From an uncultured Clostridia bacterium (GTDB lineage: Bacteria; Bacillota; Clostridia; TANB77; CAG-508), in contig CALXHF010000003.1 of assembly GCA_944388035.1 (NCBI GenBank), positions 1 to 64,000 on the forward strand: a stretch of DNA of 64,000 nucleotides, in the 5' to 3' direction. The notes beneath the pieces are model-generated. The model had not been told where the DNA came from. It saw only the letters and a list, made by a program, of their open reading frames with translations, and made no database searches. Every line of letters starts with the position of its first letter. Within the stretch, counting starts at the first letter, position 1. This document shows positions 1-9,301 of the stretch, in pieces. Made by a program: the position numbers and the translations under genes.

Positions 1-2
1 AA

Positions 3-798
<796 letters not shown>

Positions 799-928
799 AA
801 TTAAATTAAGTTTAGGAGGAGATATTAAAACGCTTCTCTTTTTTGTTAAAAATAAAATTGATAAACTTTGTCCCAAACTATTGAATATTTGTTTCAAGTG
901 TGCTAATATATTTGTGGAGGTGCTACAT

Positions 929-1984
929 ATGAAAAAGAAAAATATAATAAATTTGATAAGATATCATGAGGAAAAAAATGAATCTGCTTTTAGAGCGGAA
1001 GCATTAGAAGTAGCAAAATACTTTTATGACATAGGAGACAATATAGTTGCAGATTATATTATGGGTTTGTTATCAGATGCAAATGTTTTTGTGCCTCAAG
1101 GGGAAAGATTTGATTTGAATTTTTTTCAAAAAGTTGATATTGGAAACGCTAGATTACCATTACCAACTACTATAGCAAATGATATTTATGGAATAATAAA
1201 TGCAGTTAACCATAACATTGGAATAAATAAATTTTTATTTGAAGGACCGCCAGGAACAGGAAAAACTGAAAGTGTTAAGCAAGTAGCAAGAATTTTGTCA
1301 AGAGAGTTATATAGTGTCGATTTTAATTCTATAATAGATAGCAAAATGGGACAAACGCAGAAAAATATGAATGAAGTTTTTTCAGAAATTAGAATGTTAC
1401 CGAATCCAGATAGAGTAATAATTTTATTTGATGAAATTGATGCAATAGCTATGGATAGAATTAATTCACGTGACATAAGAGAAATGGGAAGAGTAACATC
1501 AAGTATTCTAAAAGAATTAGATAATTTAGATGCGAGAGTATTATTTATTGCTACTACAAATTTATATAAGAATTTGGATAAAGCATTAACAAGAAGATTT
1601 GATGCAATAGTAAACTTTGATAGATATACAAGAGAAGATTTATTAGAAATATCAGAGGCAATATTAAATGAATATTTACCAAGGTTTGAAAAAGCAGGGA
1701 GAGATATAAAACTATTTAGAAAAATAATGAATTTATTAACTGATATTCCATATCCAGGAGAATTAAAAAATATTATTAGGACATCTTTAGCTTTCAGTGA
1801 GCCTAATAGTGAGTTTGACTATTTAAAGAGATTATATTCAGCAGTATTAGTGCAAGAAAAAAAGAAAGAATTATCAATAAAAGAATTAAAAGACAACGGC
1901 TTTACAGTAAGAGATATAGAAAAATTAACTGGTGTACCTAAGAGCAACATTTCAAGAAAGTTAAAGGAGGATGAAAATGAATAA
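929..1984 (+). CDS. ietA: IetA-type AAA ATPase of an anti-phage IetAS pair
   Basis: This AAA+ ATPase has Walker A GPPGTGKT at about residues 106-113, Walker B VIILFDEID at 163-171, sensor-1 IATTN at 207-211 and an arginine-finger-like TRRFD at 221-225. The C-terminal 30 residues (IKELKDNGFTVRDIEKLTG and onward) look like a helix-turn-helix. The ATG at 929 was chosen because GGAGGTG lies just upstream; an in-frame extension to 881 has no ribosome binding site. The stop overlaps the start of the next gene, a subtilisin-like protease. An AAA ATPase coupled to a subtilase is the arrangement known experimentally as the IetAS defence system. The family match is from memory and the role here is inferred. 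A simple AAA-protease quality-control pair is the alternative. Confidence 0.85.
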   Translation: MKKKNIINLIRYHEEKNESAFRAEALEVAKYFYDIGDNIVADYIMGLLSDANVFVPQGERFDLNFFQKVDIGNARLPLPTTIANDIYGIINAVNHNIGINKFLFEGPPGTGKTESVKQVARILSRELYSVDFNSIIDSKMGQTQKNMNEVFSEIRMLPNPDRVIILFDEIDAIAMDRINSRDIREMGRVTSSILKELDNLDARVLFIATTNLYKNLDKALTRRFDAIVNFDRYTREDLLEISEAILNEYLPRFEKAGRDIKLFRKIMNLLTDIPYPGELKNIIRTSLAFSEPNSEFDYLKRLYSAVLVQEKKKELSIKELKDNGFTVRDIEKLTGVPKSNISRKLKEDENE

Positions 1985-4232
1985 TATATTAAAACTGAAA
2001 GGAACTTTTACGCAAAAATCTCATCCTAATACATTCGGACCACCTTCTTTGCCAAAGCAAACTGTAGTTAAGATAGAAAAGATAGAAAAATTGATTAACG
2101 ATATAAATAAAATAAATTTATATTGGCAAAACAAACCTAAATATGTTGATGGTATATTTTTTAGTGCTCATTATAAAGATATAGTGGCTAAAACGAGGAG
2201 AATAGGTGCATTTTTTAAATGTGATAGTACTGATATGAATAAAAAAATAGTTGGAGCAAAATTTTCAAAAGATAAAAGAAATCATATTATAACATATTAT
2301 GTATCTAGAAAAGCTATAGATAAAACCTTAGAAGAGGCAAATATTGTAAAGAAAATACTAATGGAAAATTTTAATGGTGAAATAAATGATGAAGATTTGG
2401 AAAAGATAGATAAAAAAATAAAATTTGACAATTATAATATTAAGAAAAATAAATTTATGCAGTATATTGTAGATGCAAACAATGTAGAGAGATTTAATGT
2501 AGAAGAAAATATAAAAGAATATGATGGTGGTACAATAGTATCTATTTATGAAACTGAAAAAGATATAAAAGATTTAATGAGAATGCTTGATATAGAGATT
2601 AAATCCGAAAATATATTACCTAATAATACTATACTGTTGGATAAAAATTCACTAGAAAAACTAAACAAAAATGCTTCATACTTAATTGCTATGACAACAA
2701 TAGACATATCTAAAATTCCTACTGAAGAAAAGAAGATTAATGATAGGCTTATGCAGAATAGAACTATAAAAAAACCAACTAATGAACCAATTATAGGAGT
2801 TATAGATAAGCCGTTTAGAAAAGGAGTGTACTTTACTGAATGGGTAGACAGCTATAACATTGGAATCACAGAAGATATAATCACAGAAGCGGATTATAAT
2901 CATGGAACAGGAGTAACATCTATAATTGTAGATGGACATAACTTAAATCCTTTGTATAATGATGGCTGTGGAAATTTTAGAGTAAGACATTTTGGCGTAG
3001 CATCAGGACCAAAATTTAGTTCATTTAAAATAATAAAAGCGATAGAAAAAATAGTTGATGAAAATAAAGATATAAAAGTTTGGAATTTATCTTTAGGATC
3101 AGATAAAGAAATTGATGAAAATTTCATATCTCCAGAGGCAGCTTTTTTAGATGAATTACAAACTAAGTACGATGTTATTTTTGTTGTTGCTGGGACTAAT
3201 GTACCACTTAATAATACAAAGCAACATATGAAAATAGGTGCCCCAGCAGATTCGCTTAATTCAATGGTTGTAAACGCAGTAGATAAATATAATAATCCAG
3301 CATCGTATACAAGAGAAGGAGAAGTACTATCTTTTTATGTTAAACCTGATGTTAGTTATTTTGGTGGAGACATAGGTAAAGAGTTAGACGGATTTGTAAA
3401 TATATGTGACGATATAAATATAGAACATTTAACTAAAGGAACTTCATATTCAGCACCATGGATAGCAAGAAAACTTGCATATTTAATACATATTCTAGGA
3501 TTTTCGAGAGAAGAAGCAAAAGCATTGATAATTGATTCATGCACAGGGTGGTCAAATATAAATAAAAATGTTAAATTAACAGGACATGGAGTGGTTCCAA
3601 CTCGTATAAATGATATAATAAAGACAAATAATGATGAAATAAAATTTGTTATTTCAGGAATTTCTGAAAAATATGATACTTATAATTTTCAGTTACCAGT
3701 ACCAATGGATAAGGAAAAATATCCGTTTGTTGCAAAAGCAACTATGTGTTATTTCCCTAAATGCAGTAGAACTCAAGGTGTAGATTATACTAATACAGAG
3801 TTTGAACTAAAATTAGGCAGGTTAAAATTTAACCCTAAGACGAATGAATATACAATAGTAGGTATAAATAATGATGTTCAAGATATTGAAGGAAAATATA
3901 CTAATGAAGAAGAAGCAAGAAGAGAATTTAGAAAATGGGATAATACAAAATGTATAAGAGAAAAATTTAATAATAGAGTTAGAGATAAAAAAATGTATGA
4001 TAATCCTTTATGGGGAATTAGTGTAAAAACAAAAAATAGAATTAATCAAGAAGATGGTAGAAATTTAAGATTTGGAATTGTAATTACTCTTAAAGAAATT
4101 CATGGTAAAAATAGAATAGATGAATTTATACATCAATGTTCGTTCCACCAATGGTTTGTAGAAGAAGTAGATATACAAAACAGAATTGACATCTATAATA
4201 TATCTGAAGAAGAAATAGAGTTTGAAGAATAA
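1977..4232 (+). CDS. ietS: IetS-type S8 (subtilisin-like) anti-phage peptidase
   Basis: This is a 751-residue cytoplasmic subtilase with no signal peptide. The catalytic triad is visible: Asp277 in IIGVIDKPF, His309 in NHGTGVTSII and Ser490 in LTKGTSYSAPW. The oxyanion-hole Asn is probably Asn408 in VVAGTN. The first 270 residues lack the features of a secreted propeptide and probably serve regulation or substrate recognition; about 250 residues follow the protease domain. The ATG at 1977 was preferred over 1971 because AAAGGAGG ends at 1970. The gene overlaps ietA by eight bases, so the two are translationally coupled. In the known system both proteins are needed for phage protection; the trigger and substrate are not evident from sequence. 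Confidence 0.87.
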   Translation: MNNILKLKGTFTQKSHPNTFGPPSLPKQTVVKIEKIEKLINDINKINLYWQNKPKYVDGIFFSAHYKDIVAKTRRIGAFFKCDSTDMNKKIVGAKFSKDKRNHIITYYVSRKAIDKTLEEANIVKKILMENFNGEINDEDLEKIDKKIKFDNYNIKKNKFMQYIVDANNVERFNVEENIKEYDGGTIVSIYETEKDIKDLMRMLDIEIKSENILPNNTILLDKNSLEKLNKNASYLIAMTTIDISKIPTEEKKINDRLMQNRTIKKPTNEPIIGVIDKPFRKGVYFTEWVDSYNIGITEDIITEADYNHGTGVTSIIVDGHNLNPLYNDGCGNFRVRHFGVASGPKFSSFKIIKAIEKIVDENKDIKVWNLSLGSDKEIDENFISPEAAFLDELQTKYDVIFVVAGTNVPLNNTKQHMKIGAPADSLNSMVVNAVDKYNNPASYTREGEVLSFYVKPDVSYFGGDIGKELDGFVNICDDINIEHLTKGTSYSAPWIARKLAYLIHILGFSREEAKALIIDSCTGWSNINKNVKLTGHGVVPTRINDIIKTNNDEIKFVISGISEKYDTYNFQLPVPMDKEKYPFVAKATMCYFPKCSRTQGVDYTNTEFELKLGRLKFNPKTNEYTIVGINNDVQDIEGKYTNEEEARREFRKWDNTKCIREKFNNRVRDKKMYDNPLWGISVKTKNRINQEDGRNLRFGIVITLKEIHGKNRIDEFIHQCSFHQWFVEEVDIQNRIDIYNISEEEIEFEE

Positions 4233-4299
4233 AATTGACTTTTAAGAGTTAGTCGTTAAAGAAACCAAAGAAAAAGAGCTATACTTTAATACAGCTCAT

Positions 4300-4341
4300 A
4301 AAAATGTATAAAAATCTGAAATCTCTTATACATTTTTATTA
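4300..4341 (+). terminator. Rho-independent terminator after ietAS
   Basis: A perfect 12-bp stem (4300-4311 with 4326-4337) is followed by a T-rich tract. A second small hairpin, AGAGCT with AGCTC, lies just upstream. It separates the defence pair from the small genes that follow. Confidence 0.7.
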
Positions 4342-4408
4342 TAGAACAAAATTTGAATTTTGCAAACAGGATGTATGAAGATATTTAGCTCTTGGAAAGG
4401 ATTGTACT

Positions 4409-4537
4409 ATGGCAAACAAAATAAGAACTTCTAAAAATGTGGCAAAAAAAGCGAGCAAACAACTAAGAAGCAATTCAACTTCAAAGACTCAAAAATCAGT
4501 CGCAGCAAGTGCTTTAAGAAATAGAGCAAAAAAATAA
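4409..4537 (+). CDS. Small basic protein, 42 residues, unknown function
   Basis: A short ORF begins with MANKIRTSKNVAKKASKQL and ends SALRNRAKK. It is strongly basic (Lys/Arg) and rich in Ser and Ala, with a regular R/K-T-S-K...V-A-x-x-A pattern suggesting one or two amphipathic helices. AAAGG lies ahead of the ATG at a usable distance. It resembles a class of small uncharacterised basic proteins I have seen in proteobacterial mobile regions, but I cannot name a family. It lies 32 bases ahead of a Tyr-rich repeat gene on the same strand, so the two probably form a small operon. A nucleic-acid-binding role is only a guess from charge. Confidence 0.6.
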   Translation: MANKIRTSKNVAKKASKQLRSNSTSKTQKSVAASALRNRAKK

Positions 4538-4569
4538 TTATAAAATATAAAAGAAATGCAGGTGAAAGA

Positions 4570-4932
4570 ATGAATAAAGAAAGCAAAGCTACAATTGCTT
4601 ATATTGCAGGTAGACTTATTTTAAAAAAAGATACTTCATCAATATATGATTATGACCAAGCAAAACATATTAATATGTCTGGAGAAGTAAATGAAAAAAA
4701 TGTTAATATATATAATTACGATAAGAGATGTCATTATTCTGGAAGAAACAGTGGTTCTAATTATAGCCTTTATAATTATGGCGAGGGTAGTTATATAAAT
4801 TTATCAATTATTGGTAAAAGTTTTAATGGATATGATTATAATACATCATCATATTTTAGTGGAAGTGTAAATAATGAATCTATTTCTTTATATGATTATG
4901 AAACATCTACATATTCTAATTATAGTATTTAA
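4570..4932 (+). CDS. Tyr/Asn/Ser-rich repeat protein, unknown function
   Basis: This 120-residue protein has an AGGTGAAAG ribosome binding site. After a 20-residue start (SKATIAYIAGRLI) it consists of about five imperfect 20-residue units beginning with (I/L/G)Y(D/N)Y followed by a Ser/Gly/Asn-rich strand, for example IYNYDKRCHYSG, LYNYGEGSYINL, GYDYNTSSYFSG and LYDYETSTYSNY. Alternating aromatic and polar residues suggest a repetitive beta structure. There is no signal peptide or membrane segment. It follows the small basic gene closely, in the defence island. I do not recognise a function. Toxin/antitoxin, sensor or structural roles are all open. Confidence 0.65.
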   Translation: MNKESKATIAYIAGRLILKKDTSSIYDYDQAKHINMSGEVNEKNVNIYNYDKRCHYSGRNSGSNYSLYNYGEGSYINLSIIGKSFNGYDYNTSSYFSGSVNNESISLYDYETSTYSNYSI

Positions 4933-4978
4933 ATAATTGTCTTGAAAAAAATACAAACTTATGTTAAATTATAAATAA

Positions 4979-5144
4979 CAATTATAGCAAAAAATTGCCA
5001 ACTTGTGTATACAATTCTTGCAACATATTGCTATAACTACATTTGAAACGGAAATAAGTAACTTTTTTGTGATAGACTTTTCGAAAACGTCTCTCGCAAA
5101 GGAGCCAAGAAATAGCAGATAAAAAATTATCTGTTATTTTTTTT
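4979..5144 (+). other. Structured intergenic stretch ending in a terminator (possible small RNA or leader)
   Basis: The region 4933-5195 has no convincing ORF but several inverted repeats. TTATAGCA near 4981 can pair with TGCTATAA near 5029, a hairpin follows around 5080-5100 (AGACTTTT...AAAACGTCT), and a strong terminator stem lies at 5111-5135 (AATAGCAGATAA with TTATCTGTTATT) followed by eight T. The layout is that of a small RNA or an attenuated leader for the small ORFs downstream. No known riboswitch consensus fits convincingly. Confidence 0.4.
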
Positions 5145-5195
5145 GCTAGTTTTAATTTTCAATGTGTTGTATAAAAAATTAAGGGAAGTGAATAA

Positions 5196-5327
5196 ATGAA
5201 ACGAAATTGTGAATATGTAACAAATAATTTGAGACTAATAGTTCCTCTAGAATATATTGCTATGAGTGCAGTGGAGAGTCAACAAGAAGAGATAATATTA
5301 CAAGAAAGCATCAAAAAACGATTTTAA
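5196..5327 (+). CDS. Small ORF, 43 residues, unknown
   Basis: This ORF starts MKRNCEYVTNNLRLIVPLEY and has a reasonable ribosome binding site (AAGGGAAGTG). The C-terminal half (ESQQEEIILQESIKKRF) looks helical. It stops nine bases before an HNH-like remnant in another frame. In many HNH-associated genes a short helical segment comes before the zinc-knuckle domain, so this may be the decayed 5' part of the same gene. Coding status is uncertain. Confidence 0.35.
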   Translation: MKRNCEYVTNNLRLIVPLEYIAMSAVESQQEEIILQESIKKRF

Positions 5328-5335
5328 GAAAAAGT

Positions 5336-5546
5336 ATGAAATTACAAGCAATAAAGTTATTAGGAGGAAAATGTAGTATTTGTGGATACGTTAGATGTGT
5401 AGATGCATTATCGTGGAGAGATTGTAAAATGAAATATTGAAATGTGTTTTAGTTTGGTGAACTACCCATTGTCTAAACCCAATGAGATTGCGGTTGCCTA
5501 TATTTCAAATTGCCATAAAGAAATTCATAGTAAAATAAGATATTAG
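5336..5546 (+). pseudogene. HNH endonuclease-like gene, decayed
   Basis: The first segment (5336-5440) reads MKLQAIKLLGGKCSICGYVRC, a typical CxxCGYxxC zinc knuckle of HNH proteins, and should continue into ALxFHH. Instead it turns into ALSWRDCKMKY and stops, losing the catalytic HH. About 70 bases later another frame reads SNCHKEIHSKIRY, which is the C-terminal N...H part of the same HNH motif. The sequence between the two is foreign and hairpin-forming. The gene is therefore split by an insertion or replacement and is presumably inactive. Confidence 0.6.
5451..5505 (+). mobile_element. Possible IS200/IS605 (TnpB-type) terminal remnant
   Basis: The stretch TTTGGTGAACTACCCATTG followed by a short hairpin (CATTG/CAATG) and GCGGTTGCC resembles the hairpin-bearing ends of IS200/IS605-family elements, where GGTGAACTACCC is a recurring phrase. 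It sits exactly between the two halves of the HNH remnant. No transposase or TnpB is present. The resemblance is from memory and needs a search. Confidence 0.35.
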
Positions 5547-5711
5547 ATATTTTTAAGAGAAAATATGTAAAAAATAGTAATATTACTTGCTATTTTTTCT
5601 TAATTTTGTGATAATATTACAAAAGTGTTAAATATATGTTACATTTCTATTAATAGTATTGACCTATTGGAAAAAAAAGAATAAAATAATATCATCAAAA
5701 AGAGGTTAAAA

Positions 5712-6254
5712 ATGAGAATAATAAGTGGAAAAGCAAGAGGAACAAAATTATATACTTTAAAAGGAGAAACAACTCGTCCTACGTTAGATAGAGTAAAAGA
5801 ATCATTATTTAATATAATACAAGAAAAAATAGTAGGAAGTAGTTTTTTAGATGTTTTTTCAGGAAGTGGTGCAATTGGTTTAGAAGCAGCAAGTAGAGGA
5901 GCCAAAGAAGTAATTTTATGTGAAAAAGATAAAAATGCAATTATGGTAATAAAGAAAAATATTGAGAAAACGCATTTAGAAGTTACTCTATATGAAACTT
6001 CATATGAAAAAATGTTGGAAAAGCTAAATGAAAAATTAGATATAATATATATAGATCCACCATATAAAACAAATTTAGTATATGAAACAGTAAATAATTT
6101 AATTAACCTTAATTTGTTAAACTCAGATAGCTTAATAATAGTAGAAACAGATGAAGAAAAAAGAGTAGAACAAGCTCTAAGAAATTTAAATGTTAATATT
6201 ATTGATAAAAGAAAATATGGACGTGTATATCTTATTTTTTTAAATAAGAGTTAA
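5712..6254 (+). CDS. rsmD: 16S rRNA (guanine(966)-N(2))-methyltransferase RsmD
   Basis: This 180-residue class I SAM methyltransferase has the RsmD N-terminus MRIISGKARG, the SAM-binding loop DVFSGSGAIGLEA at about 47-60 and the catalytic IDPPY at 114-118, typical of N2-guanine methylation. It modifies G966 of 16S rRNA in the assembling 30S subunit. AGAGG lies seven bases ahead of the ATG. It marks the return to conserved chromosomal backbone after the accessory island, and in Firmicutes rsmD often starts a short operon, as here with the coiled-coil gene 15 bases downstream. Confidence 0.95.
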   Translation: MRIISGKARGTKLYTLKGETTRPTLDRVKESLFNIIQEKIVGSSFLDVFSGSGAIGLEAASRGAKEVILCEKDKNAIMVIKKNIEKTHLEVTLYETSYEKMLEKLNEKLDIIYIDPPYKTNLVYETVNNLINLNLLNSDSLIIVETDEEKRVEQALRNLNVNIIDKRKYGRVYLIFLNKS

Positions 6255-6269
6255 GAAAGGGGTAAAACC

Positions 6270-6773
6270 ATGGAAATATTTACATTATTAGAAGCTTTAG
6301 AAGATTTATTAGAAAATAGTAAAAATCTACCTTTTACATCAAAAGGTATAGTTGATAAAGAAGAAATGCTAGATTTAATAAAAGAAATTAGAATAAAGCT
6401 TCCAGACGAATTAAAACAAGCAAAATGGGTAAAAGAAGAAAGACAAAGAATTTTAGTTGAAGCACAAAAAGAAGCAGATGGCATAGTAAAAGAAGCTGAA
6501 AATAGAATAATTGCAATGATTGATGAGCATGAAATAACTAGAAAAGCATATGACCAAAAAACAGAAATTATAGAAACTGCAAATGAAATGTCAAGGGAAA
6601 TATCAAAAGGTACTAAAGAATATGCTGATAGTTTACTTGCAAACACAGAAGACGTATTAAATGAAACATTAAATAAGTTAGGAACAAGTATGACGGAAGC
6701 TTTGAATTTAATGCAAATATCATTAGAAGATACAATAAAAACAATACAAAATAGTAGAAAAGAATTAAAGTAA
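6270..6773 (+). CDS. Coiled-coil protein, DivIVA/ATP-synthase-b-like, found after rsmD
   Basis: This 167-residue protein is almost entirely charged heptads (for example ERQRILVEAQKEADGIVKEAE), predicting a long coiled coil from about residue 45 to 160. There is no signal peptide or membrane segment. Proteins of this kind are often annotated as ATPase in Clostridia because of similarity to V-type ATPase subunit H or F-type subunit b, but nothing here binds ATP. A scaffolding or division-related role is possible. It follows rsmD with AAGGGG as ribosome binding site and is closed by the terminator at 6779-6820. Confidence 0.7.
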   Translation: MEIFTLLEALEDLLENSKNLPFTSKGIVDKEEMLDLIKEIRIKLPDELKQAKWVKEERQRILVEAQKEADGIVKEAENRIIAMIDEHEITRKAYDQKTEIIETANEMSREISKGTKEYADSLLANTEDVLNETLNKLGTSMTEALNLMQISLEDTIKTIQNSRKELK

Positions 6774-6778
6774 AAAAC

Positions 6779-6820
6779 AAAAGTCAGATTTGTAAATTAT
6801 ATTTAAAATCTGGCTTTTTC
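6779..6820 (+). terminator. Rho-independent terminator after rsmD operon
   Basis: AAAGTCAGATTT pairs with AAATCTGGCTTT across an AT-rich loop and runs into T residues. It lies directly before the ftsK gene. Confidence 0.75.
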
Positions 6821-6843
6821 AAGATAATGAAAGGATGATAGAA

Positions 6844-9267
6844 ATGGCAAAAAAAAGAAGATATAAAAAAAGAAAGAACTCAGCTTCTAGATTAGATATA
6901 GCAGTAGTTACACTAATTGTATTTAGTATACTTTTAGCAGTATTAATATATACAAAGTCTGGAACTATAGGAATAAAATTAAATGAAATATTAGGTGGAA
7001 TAATAGGGCTTATGCAATATGTACTTCCAATAGGTGGTATAGCAATAGCAATAAAGCTTGCTTCAGATGGTAGAGAAGAAATAACATCAAAGCTTGTCCA
7101 ATATGGAATTGCTTTAATTTCACTTGCTATTGTATTTAGTGTGTTTCAAATATCAAGTGGAGAATTAGATTCATCTAAGGAAATGTCAGAAGTTGTAAAA
7201 GATGCTTATTATTATGGAACGCAAAGTCATGGTGGTGGAGCAGTTGGAGCAGTAGGTGGAGTAATTTTAGCAAAATTACTTGGAAATGTAGGAGCAATAA
7301 TTTTTTGTATAGGTGTAGCTGTAATATTACTTGTATTTACATTTGGAATAAATTTATCAGATATTATAAATATGTTTATGGATAAAATAGAAGAAAAACG
7401 TGAAGAAAGATTTGAAAGAAAAGAAGAATTAGCAAAAGAAAGAGAAAAAGAAGATTATGAAACACCAAGTCAGAGAAGAAAAAGATTACGCGAAGAAAGA
7501 AAAGTAAAAATGGAAATGGCAAAACTAGAAAAAGAAGAAAAAGACCCAATGGAAAACCAAATAAAGATAAATTTTGGCGGAAGAATTGTAGATACAGGAG
7601 AAGAAAAGAAAGGTTTAAAAAAATATGATCACTCAAATGATGATTTAGAACCATTAACAAAAGACAGTAAGAAAAATCTAATGACTGCCAAAGAAGAAAT
7701 TCAACCAGATGTAATAGACAGCAATTTATTTAAACAAGTAGAAGAGCAAAAAGAAGATAAGAAAAAAGAAGTATTGCAACTAGAACATAGTGTAGTAGTA
7801 GAAGATGAACATTATGAATATCCACCAGTAGAACTTTTAAGTAAGCCAGGAAAGAAAACTCTAAAAGGTGGTGCAAAAGCTTTAACAGATACAGCAACAA
7901 AATTACAAAAAACATTATATAGTTTTGGTGTATCTGCAAAAGTTGAAAATGTATCAGTAGGACCTGCAATTACTCGTTATGAACTTAAACCTGCAGAAGG
8001 TGTTCGTGTTAGTAAAATTGCAAATTTAGCAGATGATATTGCACTTAATTTAGCAGCTGAAACAATAAGAATTGAAGCTCCAATACCAGGAAAACAAGCA
8101 GTTGGAATTGAAGTTCCAAATAAAGAAAAAGAAGTAGTTCATTTTAGAGAAATAATAGAAAGTAAAGAATTTAAGACTAATAAATCTAAATTAACAGTTG
8201 GACTAGGAAAAGATGTGGCAGGAAATGTACAATTAGCAGATATTGCAAAAATGCCTCACGTATTAATTGCAGGAGCAACAGGGTCTGGAAAGAGTGTATG
8301 TATAAATACAATTATTACTAGTATAGTATATAATGCAAAACCTTCAGAAGTAAAATTTGTAATGGTAGACCCAAAAGTAGTAGAACTTTCAGTGTATAAT
8401 GGAATACCACATTTATTAATACCAGTTGTAACAGATCCTAAAAAAGCAGCAGGAGCTTTAGCTTGGGCAGTTCAAGAAATGGATGATAGGTATAATAAAT
8501 TTGCAGAAAAAGGTGTAAGGGATTTAAAAGGATATAATAAAGCTATTGAAAAAGAAAATGAATTTGGTAAATTACCACAAATAGTAATTATTATAGATGA
8601 GCTTGCAGATTTAATGATGGTTGCTAAAAATGATGTAGAAGATGCAATTTGTAGATTAGCACAAAAAGCGAGAGCAGCGGGCATGCATTTAGTAATTGCA
8701 ACACAAAGACCATCTGTTGATGTAATTACAGGTTTAATTAAAGCAAATGTACCTTCTAGAATAGCATTTGCGGTATCCTCACAAGTAGATTCTAGAACAA
8801 TATTAGACACAGTAGGTGCTGAAAAATTACTTGGAAAAGGAGATATGTTATTTTTTCCATCTGGAGCACCAAAACCATCTAGAGTACAAGGAGCATTTGT
8901 TTCAGATGATGAGGTAGAAAAAATAGTAAGCTTTATTAAATCAAATGGAACAGCAAAATATAGTGAAGATATATTAGAAAGTATTGAAAATAATAATAGA
9001 ACAGACAAAGAAATTGCAGAAAATAATGATGATGATACAGATCCATTTTTAATGGATGCAATACAAACGGTTGTAGAAACAGGACAAGCATCAACATCAT
9101 TTATCCAAAGGAAATTTAAAGTTGGATATGCACGTGCTGGCAGAATAATAGACCAAATGGAAGAAAGAGGAGTAATATCAGGATACCAAGGAAGTAAACC
9201 AAGAGAAGTTTTAATGACATTAGATAGATTAAAAGAATTACAAATGGGAACAAAAGAAGAAGTTTAA
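6844..9267 (+). CDS. ftsK: DNA translocase FtsK/SpoIIIE
   Basis: This 807-residue protein has an N-terminal domain with about four membrane segments (residues 18-170), a highly charged linker of about 180 residues, then the motor domain with Walker A GATGSGKS at 477-484 and Walker B VIIIDELAD at 581-589. A C-terminal winged-helix gamma domain starts at DPFLMDAIQTVVETGQAS, with the GYARAGRIIDQMEERG recognition helix. It pumps chromosomal DNA through the septum at division and, in spore formers, into the forespore. The ATG at 6844 was chosen because AAAGG abuts the alternative ATG at 6835 too closely. Confidence 0.95.
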   Translation: MAKKRRYKKRKNSASRLDIAVVTLIVFSILLAVLIYTKSGTIGIKLNEILGGIIGLMQYVLPIGGIAIAIKLASDGREEITSKLVQYGIALISLAIVFSVFQISSGELDSSKEMSEVVKDAYYYGTQSHGGGAVGAVGGVILAKLLGNVGAIIFCIGVAVILLVFTFGINLSDIINMFMDKIEEKREERFERKEELAKEREKEDYETPSQRRKRLREERKVKMEMAKLEKEEKDPMENQIKINFGGRIVDTGEEKKGLKKYDHSNDDLEPLTKDSKKNLMTAKEEIQPDVIDSNLFKQVEEQKEDKKKEVLQLEHSVVVEDEHYEYPPVELLSKPGKKTLKGGAKALTDTATKLQKTLYSFGVSAKVENVSVGPAITRYELKPAEGVRVSKIANLADDIALNLAAETIRIEAPIPGKQAVGIEVPNKEKEVVHFREIIESKEFKTNKSKLTVGLGKDVAGNVQLADIAKMPHVLIAGATGSGKSVCINTIITSIVYNAKPSEVKFVMVDPKVVELSVYNGIPHLLIPVVTDPKKAAGALAWAVQEMDDRYNKFAEKGVRDLKGYNKAIEKENEFGKLPQIVIIIDELADLMMVAKNDVEDAICRLAQKARAAGMHLVIATQRPSVDVITGLIKANVPSRIAFAVSSQVDSRTILDTVGAEKLLGKGDMLFFPSGAPKPSRVQGAFVSDDEVEKIVSFIKSNGTAKYSEDILESIENNNRTDKEIAENNDDDTDPFLMDAIQTVVETGQASTSFIQRKFKVGYARAGRIIDQMEERGVISGYQGSKPREVLMTLDRLKELQMGTKEEV

Positions 9268-9301
9268 ATAGATTATTATCAAATACTTTTTAGGAGAAAA
9301 A

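Noticed and set aside
5050..5145. Possible cyclic-di-GMP-I riboswitch (CGAAA and CGCAAAG words)
   Set aside because: The core GGGACGCAAAGCC and the tetraloop-receptor arrangement are not present; only short words match.
8472..9008. Minus-strand ORF of 178 codons inside ftsK
   Set aside because: It is an antisense shadow of a highly conserved gene with no ribosome binding site or known domain; the same applies to other long antisense ORFs such as 27318-27875, 39151-39714 and 44019-44522.
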